Made by a program: the position numbers and the translations under genes
Shown here: piece after piece, positions 36,832 through 46,958 of the stretch
Layout: every line of letters begins with the position of its first letter
Position numbering within the stretch: position 1 is the stretch's first letter
Assembly: GCA_030544685.1 (NCBI GenBank)
Contig: CP086683.1
Coordinates: 3,224,001-3,288,000, forward strand
Length of the DNA stretch: 64,000 nt
Direction: 5' to 3'
Source: Pseudomonas sp. B21_DOA
Lineage (GTDB): Bacteria > Pseudomonadota > Gammaproteobacteria > Pseudomonadales > Pseudomonadaceae
The notes under the pieces: model-generated
What the model saw: only the letters and a program-made list of their open reading frames with translations
What the model was told of the DNA's origin: nothing
The model's database searches: none

Positions 36832-37302
36832 ATGAACCCGATCGCTGCATCTGCACTGACGCTCTCGCTGCTGGCCGGTGAGGTGCAAGCCACTGAAAAC
36901 CCACGCGTCACCGTCACGCCAAATGGCTCGCAACCATCGGCCAAAGGGCCGGCTGACTGGTTTACCGGCACGGTGCGCGTGGATGCGCCGTTCAAAGGTA
37001 CCGACGATGCGCGGGTCAGCGGCGCGACCGTGACGTTCGAGCCGGGTGCGAGGACGGCATGGCATACCCATCCGTTGGGGCAGACGTTGATCGTGACTTC
37101 GGGGGCTGGGTTCGTACAGGAATGGGGACAGCCGGTTCGTGAAATCCGCCCGGGCGATACCGTATGGATTGCCCCGGGCGCCAAGCATTGGCACGGAGCG
37201 GCGCCGACAACGGCGATGAGTCATATCGCGATTGCCGAAGTGCTGGATGGCAAGGTGGTGGACTGGATGGAGCAGGTCAGTGATGAGCAATACCCGCGTT
37301 AA
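36832..37302 (+). CDS. Exported cupin-domain protein
   Basis: 156 aa with a short signal-like N terminus (about 1-20) and one cupin domain: motif 1 [21 protein letters not shown] and motif 2 [20 protein letters not shown], which supply the metal-binding His residues. The pattern matches cupins often seen next to LysR regulators and carboxymuconolactone decarboxylases and sometimes called mandelonitrile-lyase-like. The activity is unproven. GGAGG is 7 bases before the ATG. It is divergent from the LysR gene. Confidence 0.85.
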   Translation: MNPIAASALTLSLLAGEVQATENPRVTVTPNGSQPSAKGPADWFTGTVRVDAPFKGTDDARVSGATVTFEPGARTAWHTHPLGQTLIVTSGAGFVQEWGQPVREIRPGDTVWIAPGAKHWHGAAPTTAMSHIAIAEVLDGKVVDWMEQVSDEQYPR

Positions 37303-37304
37303 GC

Positions 37305-37410
37305 AAAACACCCTGTAGGCGCTGTCGAGTGCAACGAGGCTGCGATCTTTTGATCTTGCTTTGGAGATCAGAAGATCACAGCCTGCGGCAGTTCCTACAG
37401 GGGTGTTTTA
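37305..37410. repeat. Inverted dispersed repeat with GGCTGCGATCTTTTGATC core
   Basis: Ends AACACCCTGTAGG and CCTACAGGGGTGTT form an inverted pair around internal arms GATCTTTTGATC/GATCAGAAGATC. The same family recurs at 49416-49499. It sits between the cupin gene and paoC, both ending here, and may act as a two-way terminator. Confidence 0.75.
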
Positions 37411-37424
37411 ACGTCGACGTTTCT

Positions 37425-39623
37425 TCAGATCATCTCCGGCAACGAATCCAGAATCTTGTCCAGCGTAATCGGATACTCCCGCACCCTTGCGCCGGTGGCG
37501 TTGTAGATCGCGTTCGCCACCGCTGCACTCACGCCGCAAATCCCCAATTCACCCACGCCCTTGGCCTTCATCGGCGAAGAAATCGGGTCGGTTTCTTCGA
37601 GGAAGATCACTTCCTGATGCGGAATGTCGGCGTGCACCGGCACCTCGTACCCGGCCAGGTCATGGTTGACGAAAAAGCCCAGGCGCTTGTCCACCGCCAG
37701 CTCTTCCATCAATGCCGCGCCGACACCCATGGTCATTGCGCCGATCACCTGACTGCGCGCCGACGTCGGGTTGAGAATTCGCCCCGCCGCGCACACCGCG
37801 AGCATGCGCCGCACGCGGACTTCGCCAGTGGCGGCATCGACGGCGACTTCGGCGAAATGCGCGCCGAACGTCGACTGTTGATACTTCTCGGCCAGATCGC
37901 CGAATTCGATGCTGTCCTCGCCGACCAGCGCGCCGCCTTCAGCCGCATTGCGCAGCGGCAGGGTCTTGCTGCCGACGCGGACCTGGCCATCGACAAACTC
38001 AGCCTGATCCGCCGCCAGCCCGAGCTTGGCCGCCACCGCTTCGCGCAGTTTCACGCAGGCGGCGTAGACACCGGCGGTCGAACAGTTGCCGCCGAATTGG
38101 CCTCCGGAACCGGACGAAACAGGGAAGTCCGAATCGCCCAGACGCACCACGACATCCTTGAGGCCGACGCCCATCATCTCGGCAGCGGTCTGCGCGATGA
38201 TCGTATAGCTGCCGGTACCGATGTCGGTCATGTCCGTTTCGACAACCACCTTGCCGTCGCGCTCCAGGCGTACGCGGGCGCCGGACTTGACCAGCAGGTT
38301 GTTGCGAAACGCCGCCGCCACGCCCATGCCGATCAGCCAGCGGCCCTCACGGCGTGTGCCCGGCTGCGCCTTGCGCTGATCCCAACCGAATTTCTCGGCG
38401 CCGATCTGCAGGCATTTGACCAGTTGACGCTGAGAAAATGGCCGCCCGGTTTTCACCGGGTCGACTTGAGTGTCGTTGACAATGCGGAACAGCACCGGGT
38501 CCATCTTCAGCTGTTCGGCCATTTCGTCCATGGCGATTTCCAGCACCATCAGCCCCGGCGCTTCACCCGGTGCGCGCATGGAGTTGCCTTCGGGCAGGTC
38601 AAGCGGGGCCAGGCGCATGCTGACGCGGCGGTTTTCGGCGGCGTACAGCAATTGACTGGGTTGCGCGGCGAGTTCGACCTTGCCGTCGGCGAGGTTGCCA
38701 GACCAGCCTTCGTGGGCGATGGCGGTCAGCTTGCCATCGGCCGTGGCGCCCATTCGGATGCGCTGAATCGTCGCCGGGCGATGGGTGGTGTTGTTGGCCA
38801 TCTGCGGGCGGGCGAGGGCGACTTTCACCGGCCGTCCAGCCATGCGCGCGCCGAGAGCGGCAAGGATCACGTCGGCGCGGATGAACAGTTTGCCGCCGAA
38901 GCCACCGCCGATGTATGGCGAGACCAAACGGACTTTTTCCTTCGGCAGGCCGAGGGTTTTCGCAATGTCACCGACACTCCAGGCGACCATCTGGTTCGAG
39001 GTCCAAACGGTCAGTTGATCGCCTTTCCAAGCGGCCAATGTGGCGTGCGGTTCCATCATCGCGTGGGACTGGTCCGGCGTGGTGTAGGTCTGATCGAACT
39101 GCACCGGTGCAGCGGCGAAAGCGTTGTCGAAGTCACCGTGATTGACGTCCGGCAGCTCGTCTTTCGGCTCGACGCCGAGGTCTTTGACGCTGGCCAGATC
39201 AAACTTGCCCTCAATGGTTTCGTAATCGACCTTGACCAATTGCGCAGCGGCGCGGGCCTGTTCGAAGGTCTCGGCAACCACCAGTGCAACGGCTTGCTGG
39301 TAATGCTGCACTTCTGGACCGGCGAGCAGATGCGCGGCGTTGTAATCACCTTTATCGAGCTTGCCGGCATTCTCGGCAGTGACGATGGCGAGTACGCCGG
39401 GCGCGGCTTTGGCTTCGTCGAGATGAATGGCTTTGATCCGCCCTTTGGCGATTGCCGAATCGACCATGAAACCGTAGGCCTGATTGGCTGCCGCTTCATG
39501 TTGTTCATAGGCGTAAGTGGCCTGGCCGCTGGTTTTCAACGGGCCTTCAATGCGCGCGGTGGGCTGGCCGACGACCTTCAGGCGGTCGATGGGATTGGTG
39601 GTGGCGGGCGTGTCGAATTTCAT
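37425..39623 (-). CDS. paoC: Periplasmic aldehyde oxidoreductase, molybdopterin-binding subunit
   Basis: 732 aa, large subunit of the xanthine-dehydrogenase-type PaoABC enzyme, which oxidises aromatic and other aldehydes to acids. It has the two Mo-binding halves (about 20-130 and 135-720), the cofactor loop [56 protein letters not shown] and the catalytic Glu in [18 protein letters not shown] near the C terminus. The length equals E. coli PaoC. GAGGAAA precedes the ATG, which overlaps the paoB stop. No signal is present, as expected: it is co-exported with PaoA. Confidence 0.93.
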   Translation of the reverse strand: MKFDTPATTNPIDRLKVVGQPTARIEGPLKTSGQATYAYEQHEAAANQAYGFMVDSAIAKGRIKAIHLDEAKAAPGVLAIVTAENAGKLDKGDYNAAHLLAGPEVQHYQQAVALVVAETFEQARAAAQLVKVDYETIEGKFDLASVKDLGVEPKDELPDVNHGDFDNAFAAAPVQFDQTYTTPDQSHAMMEPHATLAAWKGDQLTVWTSNQMVAWSVGDIAKTLGLPKEKVRLVSPYIGGGFGGKLFIRADVILAALGARMAGRPVKVALARPQMANNTTHRPATIQRIRMGATADGKLTAIAHEGWSGNLADGKVELAAQPSQLLYAAENRRVSMRLAPLDLPEGNSMRAPGEAPGLMVLEIAMDEMAEQLKMDPVLFRIVNDTQVDPVKTGRPFSQRQLVKCLQIGAEKFGWDQRKAQPGTRREGRWLIGMGVAAAFRNNLLVKSGARVRLERDGKVVVETDMTDIGTGSYTIIAQTAAEMMGVGLKDVVVRLGDSDFPVSSGSGGQFGGNCSTAGVYAACVKLREAVAAKLGLAADQAEFVDGQVRVGSKTLPLRNAAEGGALVGEDSIEFGDLAEKYQQSTFGAHFAEVAVDAATGEVRVRRMLAVCAAGRILNPTSARSQVIGAMTMGVGAALMEELAVDKRLGFFVNHDLAGYEVPVHADIPHQEVIFLEETDPISSPMKAKGVGELGICGVSAAVANAIYNATGARVREYPITLDKILDSLPEMI

Positions 39624-40574
39624 GCGGTTTCCTCGCTTGCGCCAACACCGAAGCCAGCGTGCGCTCGACCAGTGTCAGTTTGAATTGGTTGTCCTCGGTG
39701 GGCGTCGCGCCTTCAAGCAGGCGTTCGCTGACTGCTTTGGCACCCTTGGGCAGCAGCGCTTCAGCGGCTTCGACCCGCCACGGTTTCGGCGCAATGCCGC
39801 CCACGGCGACGCGGCCGGTGCCGTCCTTTTGCAGGATCAAACCGACCGAGACCAGAGCAAACGCATAAGACGAGCGATCGCGAACCTTGTGATAAATGTG
39901 CGTACCGCCGACCGGTGCGGGCAGGGTCACGGCGGTGATGAACTCGCCGGGCGTCAGGCTGGTTTCGATGTGCGGCGTGTTGCCTGGCAACTGATGGAAA
40001 TCGGCCATTGGGATGCTGCGGGTGCTGCCGTCAGGCTTTACTGTTTCGATCTGCGCATCCAGCGCGCGCATGGCGATGGCCATGTCGCTCGGGTGGGTGG
40101 CGATGCAAGCGTTGCTGACGCCGATGATCCCCAGCTGCCGGGTGACGCCGCCGATCGCCGCGCAACCGCTGCCGGGGTTGCGTTTGTTGCAGGCCTGGTG
40201 GGTGTCGTAAAAGTAGGGGCAACGGGTGCGTTGCAGCAGGTTGCCAGCGGTGGTCGCCATGTTGCGCAGCTGCCCGGAAGCCCCGGCGAGCAAGGCGCGG
40301 GAGAGCAGGGCGTAGTCCTTGCGCACCCGCGCGTCGGCGGCCAGATCGGTGTTGCGCACCAGCGCGCCGATGCGTAATCCCCTTCGGGCGTGGCTTCGAT
40401 CTGGTCCAGGCCGAGGTGGTTGATGTCGATCAGGTGCACCGGGGTTTCGATGTCGAGTTTCATCAGGTCGAGCAGGTTGGTGCCGCCGGCGATGAACTTG
40501 GCACCCTCGACTTGCGCAGCCTGGGAAGCGGCTGCCGCCGGCGAGTCGGCGCGGCTGTAATTGAAGGCTCTCAT
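39620..40574 (-). CDS. paoB: Periplasmic aldehyde oxidoreductase, FAD-binding subunit, two frame breaks
   Basis: 318 aa after restoration, the size of E. coli PaoB. The N-terminal [12 protein letters not shown]...[18 protein letters not shown] is the FAD loop of the family; the middle has [21 protein letters not shown] and [15 protein letters not shown], which in this subtype hold a [4Fe-4S] cluster. Breaks: a G-run (plus strand CCCC 40379-40382, [18 protein letters not shown]) and probably an A-run near the end (plus strand TTT 39628-39630), where one added A gives QARKTA and a TGA overlapping the paoC ATG. As read, the frame runs on to 39547. Start and stop overlaps with both neighbours support coupling. 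Confidence 0.88.
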
Positions 40575-41192
40575 GCCGGCACCTCCGCGACTTCAGTGAT
40601 GGCTTCGATGATGTTCGAGTAAGCGCCACAGCGGCAGATGTTGCCGCTCATGCGCTCCTGCAGTTCGGCGGCGATCAGCTTCGGCGGCTCGGTCAGGCTC
40701 GGGCTGACGTGGCTGGGAATGCCGTCGCGGATTTCCTTGAGCACAGCGACCGCCGAGCAGATCTGCCCCGGCGTGCAGTAGCCGCACTGATAGCCGTCGT
40801 GCTTGATAAACGCGGCCTGCATCGGGTGCAGCTTGTCCGGCATGCCGAGGCCTTCGATGGTGGTCACCTCACTGCCCGCGTGCATCACCGCCAGGGTCAG
40901 GCAGGAGTTGATCCGCCGACCATCGGCGATCACCGTGCAGGCGCCGCACTGGCCGTGGTCGCAGCCTTTTTGGTGCCGGTCAGGTGCAGGTGTTCGCGCA
41001 GGGCGTCGAGCAGGGTGGTGCGGGTGTCGACTTCGAGGGTTTGTGGTTTGCCGTTGACTTGCAGGGTTACTTGACTCATGGCCGGTTGCTCCAGACTGGC
41101 CGCGTAGGCCTTGAGGCTGATAAAGGGGGCATGGCGAACGCCGTCGCGGTTACGGCGCCGAGGATCATGAAATTGCGTCGGGAAATCGGCAT
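40571..41192 (-). CDS. paoA: Periplasmic aldehyde oxidoreductase, 2Fe-2S subunit with Tat signal, two frame breaks
   Basis: 207 aa after restoration. It begins with the twin-arginine signal [20 protein letters not shown]. The core matches Pao[37 protein letters not shown] (first [2Fe-2S]) and [22 protein letters not shown]...[18 protein letters not shown] (second cluster). Two single-base losses occur: a C-run (plus strand GGGGG 41125-41129, [17 protein letters not shown]) and an A-run (plus strand TTTTT 40967-40971, GTKK/GCDHGQ), the second next to the cluster cysteines. It is the first gene of paoABC, and its signal carries the whole complex out. No paoD chaperone is seen here. Confidence 0.9.
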
Positions 41193-41367
41193 GGTTCGAT
41201 TCCTTGTCTCTCATCGGGCGGCAGGATTGCAAAAGGCCCAAACGGGCGCGCCGGCATGCATGCCAGTCTCGTAAAAGGAGTGACCGCAGCGGGAGGGAAA
41301 AGGTTTTGTCAGATTTGCGCTAAAGAGTTATGTGCTGGGCTCATCAATCCGCAGATCACACAAAAAA

Positions 41368-41529
41368 CCTGTAGGAGTGAGCCTGCTCGCGATAGCGGTG
41401 TGTCAGTTGATACTGATTCGACTGACACACCGCTATCGCTGGCAAGCCAGCTCCCACAGGGTTCCGAGTTGTTAATCCAATTGCATTCACAACATCAAAA
41501 CCTGTGGGGGCTGGCTTGCCAGCGATGAG
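41368..41529. repeat. REP-type repeats
   Basis: A complete REPIN-like pair (CCTGTAGGAGTGAGCCTGCT ... GGCAAGCCAGCTCCCACAGG) containing an internal TGTCAGTTGA/TCGACTGACA dyad, then a lone REP half (CCTGTGGGGGCTGGCTTGCC) facing the lactate permease gene. Confidence 0.78.
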
Positions 41530-41550
41530 GCCGACGCGTTCACTCTGAAT

Positions 41551-43304
41551 CTAATGCCCACCTACAACCATCGAGGTAAACGGTGCGACATACGCCTGCA
41601 ACGTCACCAGCCCGCCGACCAGGATCGCCAGTACGATCGAGTGGAAGAACACGTAACGCAGGATCTCGCCCTCATGCCCGTACCAGCGGGTCGCGGTGGA
41701 GGCGACGACGATCGACTGCGCATCGACCATCTTGCCCATCACGCCACCGGAACTGTTCGCCGCCGCCATCAGCACCGGACTGATACCCAGCTGTTCCGAG
41801 GTCACTCGTTGCAGGCCGCCAAACAGCACGTTCGAAGCGGTGTCCGAGCCGGTCAGCGCCACCCCCAGCCAGCCGAGCAGGGTGCCAAACATGGGGTAGA
41901 AAATCCCCGTCGCCGCGAAGGCCAGGCCCATGGTCGCATCGAGCCCCGAATAGCGCGTGAGGAAGCCCAGCGCGAGCATCGCTGCAATGGTGATCAACGA
42001 AAACCGCACCACCCACAACGTGCGCAGGTATTGCTTGATCAGCTGCGGGATCGAATAACCCATCAGCAAACCGCCGACAATCGCTGCCAACAAGATTCCG
42101 CTGCCGGTCGCGGTGAGCCAGGTGAACTTGTAAATCGCTTCCTCGGCTTTCGGCGCCGCGACTACCGGCGGCACTTTCTCGATCTGCAGATGCAGGGTGG
42201 TGAAGGTCACCGCCGGGGCGAAGATCGGATTGGCCTCGCGCACCGGTTTGCCCTGCGCATCGACTTTGGCCGACTGCGTGACCGGATCAATCACCGGGCG
42301 CGTATCGAACATGTTCTTGAAGCCCTGCGTGCCCCAGGCAAACACGAACACCGTGAGAATGATCCACGGCATCCACGCACGCATCACGGCCGGGCGCGCC
42401 TGATCGCTGAACGCGGCGCTGGCGGTGACTTTTTCTTCCTCGACCCTGGAGTTGTCGACGCGACCGGACAGCGCTGCTGAAGTATGGATGGTTGCCGGTT
42501 TCCACACCTTGAGGAACAGCGTCAGACAGGCCATGGAAATCAGCGCGGCGATCACGTCCACCAGCATCGGCCCGTGGTAGTTCGACACGAGGAATTGCGG
42601 AATAGCGAAACTCACCCCGGCCACCAGAATCGCCGGCCACACCTCGAGCATCTTGCGCCACCCGGCAAACGCCCAGATCAACCAGAACGGCACCAGCACC
42701 GAGAAAAACGGCAGCTGCCGGCCGACCATCATCGACAGTTCCATTTCGTCCAGCCCGGTGACTTTGGCCAGGGTGATGATCGGCGTGCCCAGGGCGCCGA
42801 AAGCCACGGGTGCGGTGTTGGCGATCAGCGCCAGGCCCGATGCGGCCAGCGGCGAAAACCCAGGCCGATCAGGATCGCGCCGGTCACCGCTACTGGCGTA
42901 CCGAACCCCGCCGCGCCTTCGAAGAACGCACCAAAGCAGAAGGCGATCAGCAGCAGTTGCAAACGCCGGTCATCGGTAATGCGCGCGAGGGAATCCTGCA
43001 GCACTTTGAACGAACCATTCTCGGTGGTCAGGCGATGCAGAAAGATGATGTTGAGGACGATCCAGCCGATCGGCAGCAAACCGTTCGCCGCGCCGAACAA
43101 CGCCGCCGAACCCGCCATGCCCGCTGGCATGTCGAAGGCGAAAATCGAGATCAGCAGGGCGGACGCGAGCGCCAGCAACGCCGCCAGATGCGCCTTGACG
43201 TGAAAGAACGCCAGCGCCGCGAGCATTACCACCACCGGCACCGCAGCCATCAGCGTGGAAAGCACCGGATTGCCGAACGGGTCATAGATTTGCTGCCAGA
43301 CCAT
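41551..43304 (-). CDS. lldP: L-lactate permease family transporter, one frame break
   Basis: 584 aa after restoration, with about 13-14 hydrophobic segments. Family motifs: AFCFGAFFEGAAGFGTPVAVTGAILIGLGF, NTAPVAFGALGTPIITLAKVTGLDE, and LTGSDTASNVLFGGLQRVTSEQLGISPVLMAAANSSGGVMGKMVDAQSIVVA. It imports lactate (and often glycolate) with protons across the inner membrane. A missing T (plus strand AAAA 42855-42858) splits GLGF from SPLAASGLALIAN. AGAGGTGG precedes the ATG. No lactate dehydrogenase gene adjoins it, so lldP versus glcA is not certain. Confidence 0.88.
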
Positions 43305-43547
43305 GGTCCACCTCTGCTTGTTGTTATTTGAGGGTGCAGATCCATTGCATGGGGTTGGTTGCAAGCAGTATAGGTGGCATTACGCCGCTGTTCGGGCGTA
43401 GCGAACGGGCCGACCAACGGTCGATAGTGGCCACTGAATCAACAGGCTTTTGCCCGGTCGTATCTGCGGCTGCGCGCACGGCGTCCTGAAGACGCGGGCA
43501 GCGTGGCGATTTCCGTCGTCAAGACCTTGGGTTTAGGGAAGTGTTGA

Positions 43548-43754
43548 ATGAAGCAAGCGACAACCATGCTGCTCACTGTGACTGCCGCCGTATTGCTCAG
43601 CGGCTGTATTGCGGATTTTGATGATGACCACCGGCACGGCCGGCATTACGACCGCGAACATGGCCGCAATTACGATCACGACCGACGCTGGGATGACCGC
43701 GATGACGACCGCCGCGATGGCCGTCGTTATTACCGTGATCGCGATGACGACTGA
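43548..43754 (+). CDS. Small lipoprotein with His/Asp/Arg-rich tail
   Basis: 68 aa. The signal peptide with lipobox LLSGC (about 16-20) is followed by a tail almost wholly of Asp, His, Arg and Tyr (DDDHRHGRHYDREHGRNYDHDRRWDDRDDDRRDGRRYYRDRDDD). The composition suggests metal or polyanion binding and disorder; the function is unknown. A hairpin follows 10 bp after the stop. Confidence 0.72.
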   Translation: MKQATTMLLTVTAAVLLSGCIADFDDDHRHGRHYDREHGRNYDHDRRWDDRDDDRRDGRRYYRDRDDD

Positions 43755-43763
43755 TTGAATGAA

Positions 43764-43792
43764 GAGGGCGTTCCCGTTAAAGGAACGCCCTC
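43764..43792. terminator. Probable terminator hairpin
   Basis: GAGGGCGTTCC pairs perfectly with GGAACGCCCTC around a 7-base loop, between two convergent small genes. There is no long T-run, so the terminator call is moderate. Confidence 0.6.
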
Positions 43793-43805
43793 TGTGCATC
43801 AGCCT

Positions 43806-44090
43806 TCAATTGAAAAAACGAGCGTTCGCCTGGACGCGGGATCGCGCAGGCACCGAGGCCTCGTGATCGAGCAAATGGGTGGCGAGGATGTCGCTCAGAA
43901 AACGGAACTGATCGTTGATGCCGACCACTTCATTGCTGAAGTGGTTGCTGGCAGCGGGCATCAGCAGATCGTCGAAATCTTCGTTGAACACCAGCGTCTG
44001 CGCCTTGCGCGGCACGACGTGCTGTTGGTAGTAGTTGCTGCCGAACACCGGGAAACTCACGGAGAGGGTGACTTGAGTGTGGGTCATCAT
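43806..44090 (-). CDS. Conserved-looking hypothetical protein
   Basis: 94 aa, starting MMTHTQVTLSVSFPVFGSNYYQQHVVPRKAQTLVFNEDFDDLLMPAASNHFSNEVVGIN. No signal peptide or membrane segment is present. GAGGCG lies before the first ATG. The sequence upstream in the same frame is a REP element and is excluded. I do not recognise a family. Confidence 0.55.
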   Translation of the reverse strand: MMTHTQVTLSVSFPVFGSNYYQQHVVPRKAQTLVFNEDFDDLLMPAASNHFSNEVVGINDQFRFLSDILATHLLDHEASVPARSRVQANARFFN

Positions 44091-44201
44091 GTGAACGCCT
44101 CGTTGTGTGTCGGATGTGCCAATCGTGCCTTTCAGGAAGGGTGGGCGGAAGGCAATCGTGGCGATGGTGGATATCGACGACAGTGATGATGAACAGGATC
44201 C

Positions 44202-44292
44202 CCTGTGGGAGCGGGCTTGCCCGCGAAAGCGGTGTGTCAGTCGATACATGTGGTGACTGATACACCGCTTTCGCGAGCAAGCCCGCTCCCAC
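44202..44292. repeat. REPIN (long inverted REP pair)
   Basis: CCTGTGGGAGCGGGCTTGCC at the left and its near-perfect complement at the right, with arms extending through CGAAAGCGGTGTGTCAG/CTGATACACCGCTTTCG, giving a hairpin of about 90 nt. Confidence 0.88.
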
Positions 44293-44365
44293 ATTGGTTA
44301 TCAGCCAAGCAGTCACATGCCTATACTCAAAGCTGCACTTCCCCAAGCCAAAGGACACCACCACC

Positions 44366-45448
44366 GTGAACCCGCGCGCGCTGGTCGTCGCCGCACTGTT
44401 TCTGTTGGCTGGCTGCGCCACCTCGGCCCGGGCACCGGTCAGTGCGCCACAGGCGGTGGTGGTGTCGGCGCAAACCTGGCAGCAGATCGACCGCGAAATC
44501 ATCAGCGCCTCGCAGCAGGCCACCGAGCAGGTCAAGCTGTTCGCTCGTGGCTCGATGGAACATTGGCGCACGCGGATCTATCAGCAAACTGAAGAAAATT
44601 TCATCCCTTGGTTCAGCAGCTATTGGACTCAGGAATGGCTGTCGATGAAGGTCAGCTGGTACACGATCAGTGCTGGCGGCGAGCAGGACGCTTCGGCGAA
44701 ACGCCTGGCGGCGTATCTACTTGAGCAATATCAGGAAAAAGTCCTCGCGCCGGTGGCAGTGGAGATTGATCCGGACGCGATCCTGGCCCAGTCCACGGCG
44801 TTCTACGCGCAATTGATGGCGCAGCAGATGCCGCTCATCGCCCAGCGTCATGGCGTGCCGATCACACAGCTCAACGGACGCTTGCAGCAGATCCCGGCCA
44901 TCGCCCTTGGCCCACCGCCGGCACGGGATGCTTCATTGTTCAAAGTCATCAGCACCGAGCCGCTGAACACCCTGCCGGCGTACGCCGCGCTGATCGACAA
45001 GATCCACACCGACGGCGGCGCCAAGGGCATTTCCTCCACCGACGCGGCGATGGCGCCGGTGGCCAAGCGCGCCAGCCAGCGCATCGAAGCGGAAATGGCC
45101 CCACGCGGCGCCGCCAGTGCGGTGGCGGCGGCCGCCGGGAAACTGGCCGGGGCGATGATTTCCGTCGGTGTGGCCGGCATCCGCGCGATCATCCAGGCCA
45201 ACGACCGTCCGGACAGCGAAGCACTGATCCGCAGCAGCCTCGGCAATACCTTCGACAAAGCCTGGCAGAAGTTGCTGCAGAACCCGACTACAGGAGTGAT
45301 GGCGGGCACGTTGCACATCGCCGGGCAGGTCGAGGGCAATTTGAGCGCTGGCGCAGAGCCGTCCGTCGGGCTGGGAGACAATCACGTCGAATGGCGCCCG
45401 CCGCAATCGACCAGTCAGCAGATCGAACCCAACTTGCAAGGAAAATGA
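44366..45448 (+). CDS. Lipoprotein of unknown function
   Basis: 360 aa from GTG with AAAGGAC upstream. The signal peptide ends with lipobox LLAGC (about residues 13-17). The mature part is largely helical (QTWQQIDREIISASQQATEQVKLFARGSMEHW... ENFIPWFSSYWTQEWLSMKVSWY) with a glycine/alanine-rich hydrophobic patch (SAVAAAAGKLAGAMISVGVAGIRAII, about 252-277) that might touch membrane. I do not recognise a domain. The DUF1428 gene starts 2 bp after the stop, suggesting co-transcription. Confidence 0.78.
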   Translation: MNPRALVVAALFLLAGCATSARAPVSAPQAVVVSAQTWQQIDREIISASQQATEQVKLFARGSMEHWRTRIYQQTEENFIPWFSSYWTQEWLSMKVSWYTISAGGEQDASAKRLAAYLLEQYQEKVLAPVAVEIDPDAILAQSTAFYAQLMAQQMPLIAQRHGVPITQLNGRLQQIPAIALGPPPARDASLFKVISTEPLNTLPAYAALIDKIHTDGGAKGISSTDAAMAPVAKRASQRIEAEMAPRGAASAVAAAAGKLAGAMISVGVAGIRAIIQANDRPDSEALIRSSLGNTFDKAWQKLLQNPTTGVMAGTLHIAGQVEGNLSAGAEPSVGLGDNHVEWRPPQSTSQQIEPNLQGK

Positions 45449-45450
45449 AC

Positions 45451-45802
45451 ATGGCTTACATCGATATCTTCGTGGCGCCGGTGCCTGACGCCAATCATGC
45501 GCAATACAAAAACACTGTGAGATCGCCGCCAGGCTGTTCAAGGAATATGGCGCCGTGGATGTCGTCCAGTGCTGGGGTGACGACGTACCGGAGGGCAAGC
45601 TCACGTCGTTCCCGCTAGCGGTCAAACTCAGGAGGGTGAAACCGTCTCGTCCGGTTGGCTGATCTGGCCAGACAAGGCCACCCGCGATGCAGGTATGGCG
45701 AAAATGATGGAAGACCCGCGCATGCGGCCCGACGTCAATCCGATGGGTTTTGATGGCCAACGGATGATCTTCGGCGGTTTTAAGAGGCTCTCTGAATCCT
45801 GA
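45451..45802 (+). CDS. DUF1428 family protein, two frame breaks
   Basis: 117 aa after restoration, the usual family length. It begins MAYIDIFVAPVPDANHAQYK, continues AARLFKEYGAVDVVQCWGDDVPEGKLTSFPLAVKL and ends SGWLIWPDKATRDAGMAKMMEDPRM...PMGFDGQRMIFGGFKRLSES. This is the YbaA-like dimeric alpha-beta barrel fold; the role is unknown. Losses lie in an A-run at 45508-45512 and near 45628-45633 (AVKL/EGETVSS). As read, only short fragments remain open, so automatic callers would miss this gene. Confidence 0.8.
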
Positions 45803-45864
45803 TGGCAGTACGAACGCCTGTGGCCGCTGCAAGTGCAGCACGCGCCACAGAAGCTCGTCGACGA

Positions 45865-46866
45865 TCAACCTCGACGCCAGACGCCGTTGCCGCTCAAGCG
45901 CGACCGATCATGCGGTCCGGTGAAGTCCTGCTTCGGACCTTTCGGCACCACACCGGTCGGGTTGATCGTCTTGTGGCTGCCATAGTAGTGATGCTTGATA
46001 TGCTGGAAATCCACGGTCTCGGCGATCCCCGGCCACTGATACATCTCGCGCAGCCAGTTCGACAGGTTCGGGTAGTCGGCAATCCGCCGCAGGTTGCACT
46101 TGAAGTGCCCGTGGTACACGGCGTCGAAGCGAATCATCGTGGTGAACAGGCGCACATCCGCTTCGGTCAGGTATTCGCCGCTCAGGTAGCGATTGGCACC
46201 CAGCAATTGCTCCAGATGATCCAGTTCGGCGAATACTTCATCGAATGCCTGTTCGTAGGCCTGCTGCGACGTGGCGAACCCGGCGCGATAGACACCGTTG
46301 TTCACCGCCGGATAGATCCGCTCGTTCAGGGCGTCGATCTCGTTGCGTAGCGGCGCCGGGTAGAAGTCCAGATCGTTGCCGGTGAGCCCGTCGAAGGCGC
46401 TGTTGAACATGCGGATGATCTCCGCCGATTCATTGCTGACGATGCGCTTGAGCTGCTTGTCCCACAGCACTGGCACCGTCACGCGCCCGGTGTAGTCGGG
46501 GGTATCAGCGGTGTAGCGCTGGTGCATGAAATCGAAATCATCGAGTTTGTCGCCGGTCGAACCGAGCGTCTTGTCGAAGGTCCAGCCGTTTTCCAGCATC
46601 AGCCAACTGACGACCGAAACGTCGATCAGGCTTTCCAGACCTTTAAGCTTGCGCAGAATCAGCGTGCGGTGCGCCCATGGGCAGGCGAGGGAAACGTAGA
46701 GGTGATAGCGCCCGGCTTCGGCAGCAAAACCGCCTTCACCGCTGGGGCCTGGCTGACCATCGGCGGTCACCCAGTTGCGGCGTTGCGCTTGTTCGCGCTG
46801 GAATGCGCCGTCCTTGCTGCTTTCGTACCACTTGTCCTGCCAGTGGCCGTCGACGAGTAAACCCAT
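45865..46866 (-). CDS. Glutathionyl-hydroquinone reductase (Xi-class GST)
   Basis: 333 aa. The active-site cysteine is in VSLACPWAHRTLILRKLKGLE (about 60); the C-terminal helical domain has RYLSGEYLTEADVRLFTTMIRFDAVYHGHFKCNLRRIADYPNLSNWLREMYQWPGI and ends with SHKTINPTGVVPKGP, all signatures of YqjG/PcpF-type enzymes that reduce glutathionyl-hydroquinones with glutathione. The ATG with AGGAG upstream is chosen over a TTG two codons earlier. It stands alone, convergent with the DUF1428 gene. Confidence 0.92.
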   Translation of the reverse strand: MGLLVDGHWQDKWYESSKDGAFQREQAQRRNWVTADGQPGPSGEGGFAAEAGRYHLYVSLACPWAHRTLILRKLKGLESLIDVSVVSWLMLENGWTFDKTLGSTGDKLDDFDFMHQRYTADTPDYTGRVTVPVLWDKQLKRIVSNESAEIIRMFNSAFDGLTGNDLDFYPAPLRNEIDALNERIYPAVNNGVYRAGFATSQQAYEQAFDEVFAELDHLEQLLGANRYLSGEYLTEADVRLFTTMIRFDAVYHGHFKCNLRRIADYPNLSNWLREMYQWPGIAETVDFQHIKHHYYGSHKTINPTGVVPKGPKQDFTGPHDRSRLSGNGVWRRG

Positions 46867-46958
46867 GATCAAGACTCCTGAAAACCAATATTCGTTGGAG
46901 TCGAGTCTATTCCGATGAGTTCGAACAAAAAGCGCAAAGATCGGGCGCTAATGATCGG

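Noticed and set aside
37329..39683. 784-codon open frame on the plus strand opposite paoC
   Set aside because: It is an antisense shadow caused by high GC and third-position bias. paoC on the minus strand has full family motifs and normal length.
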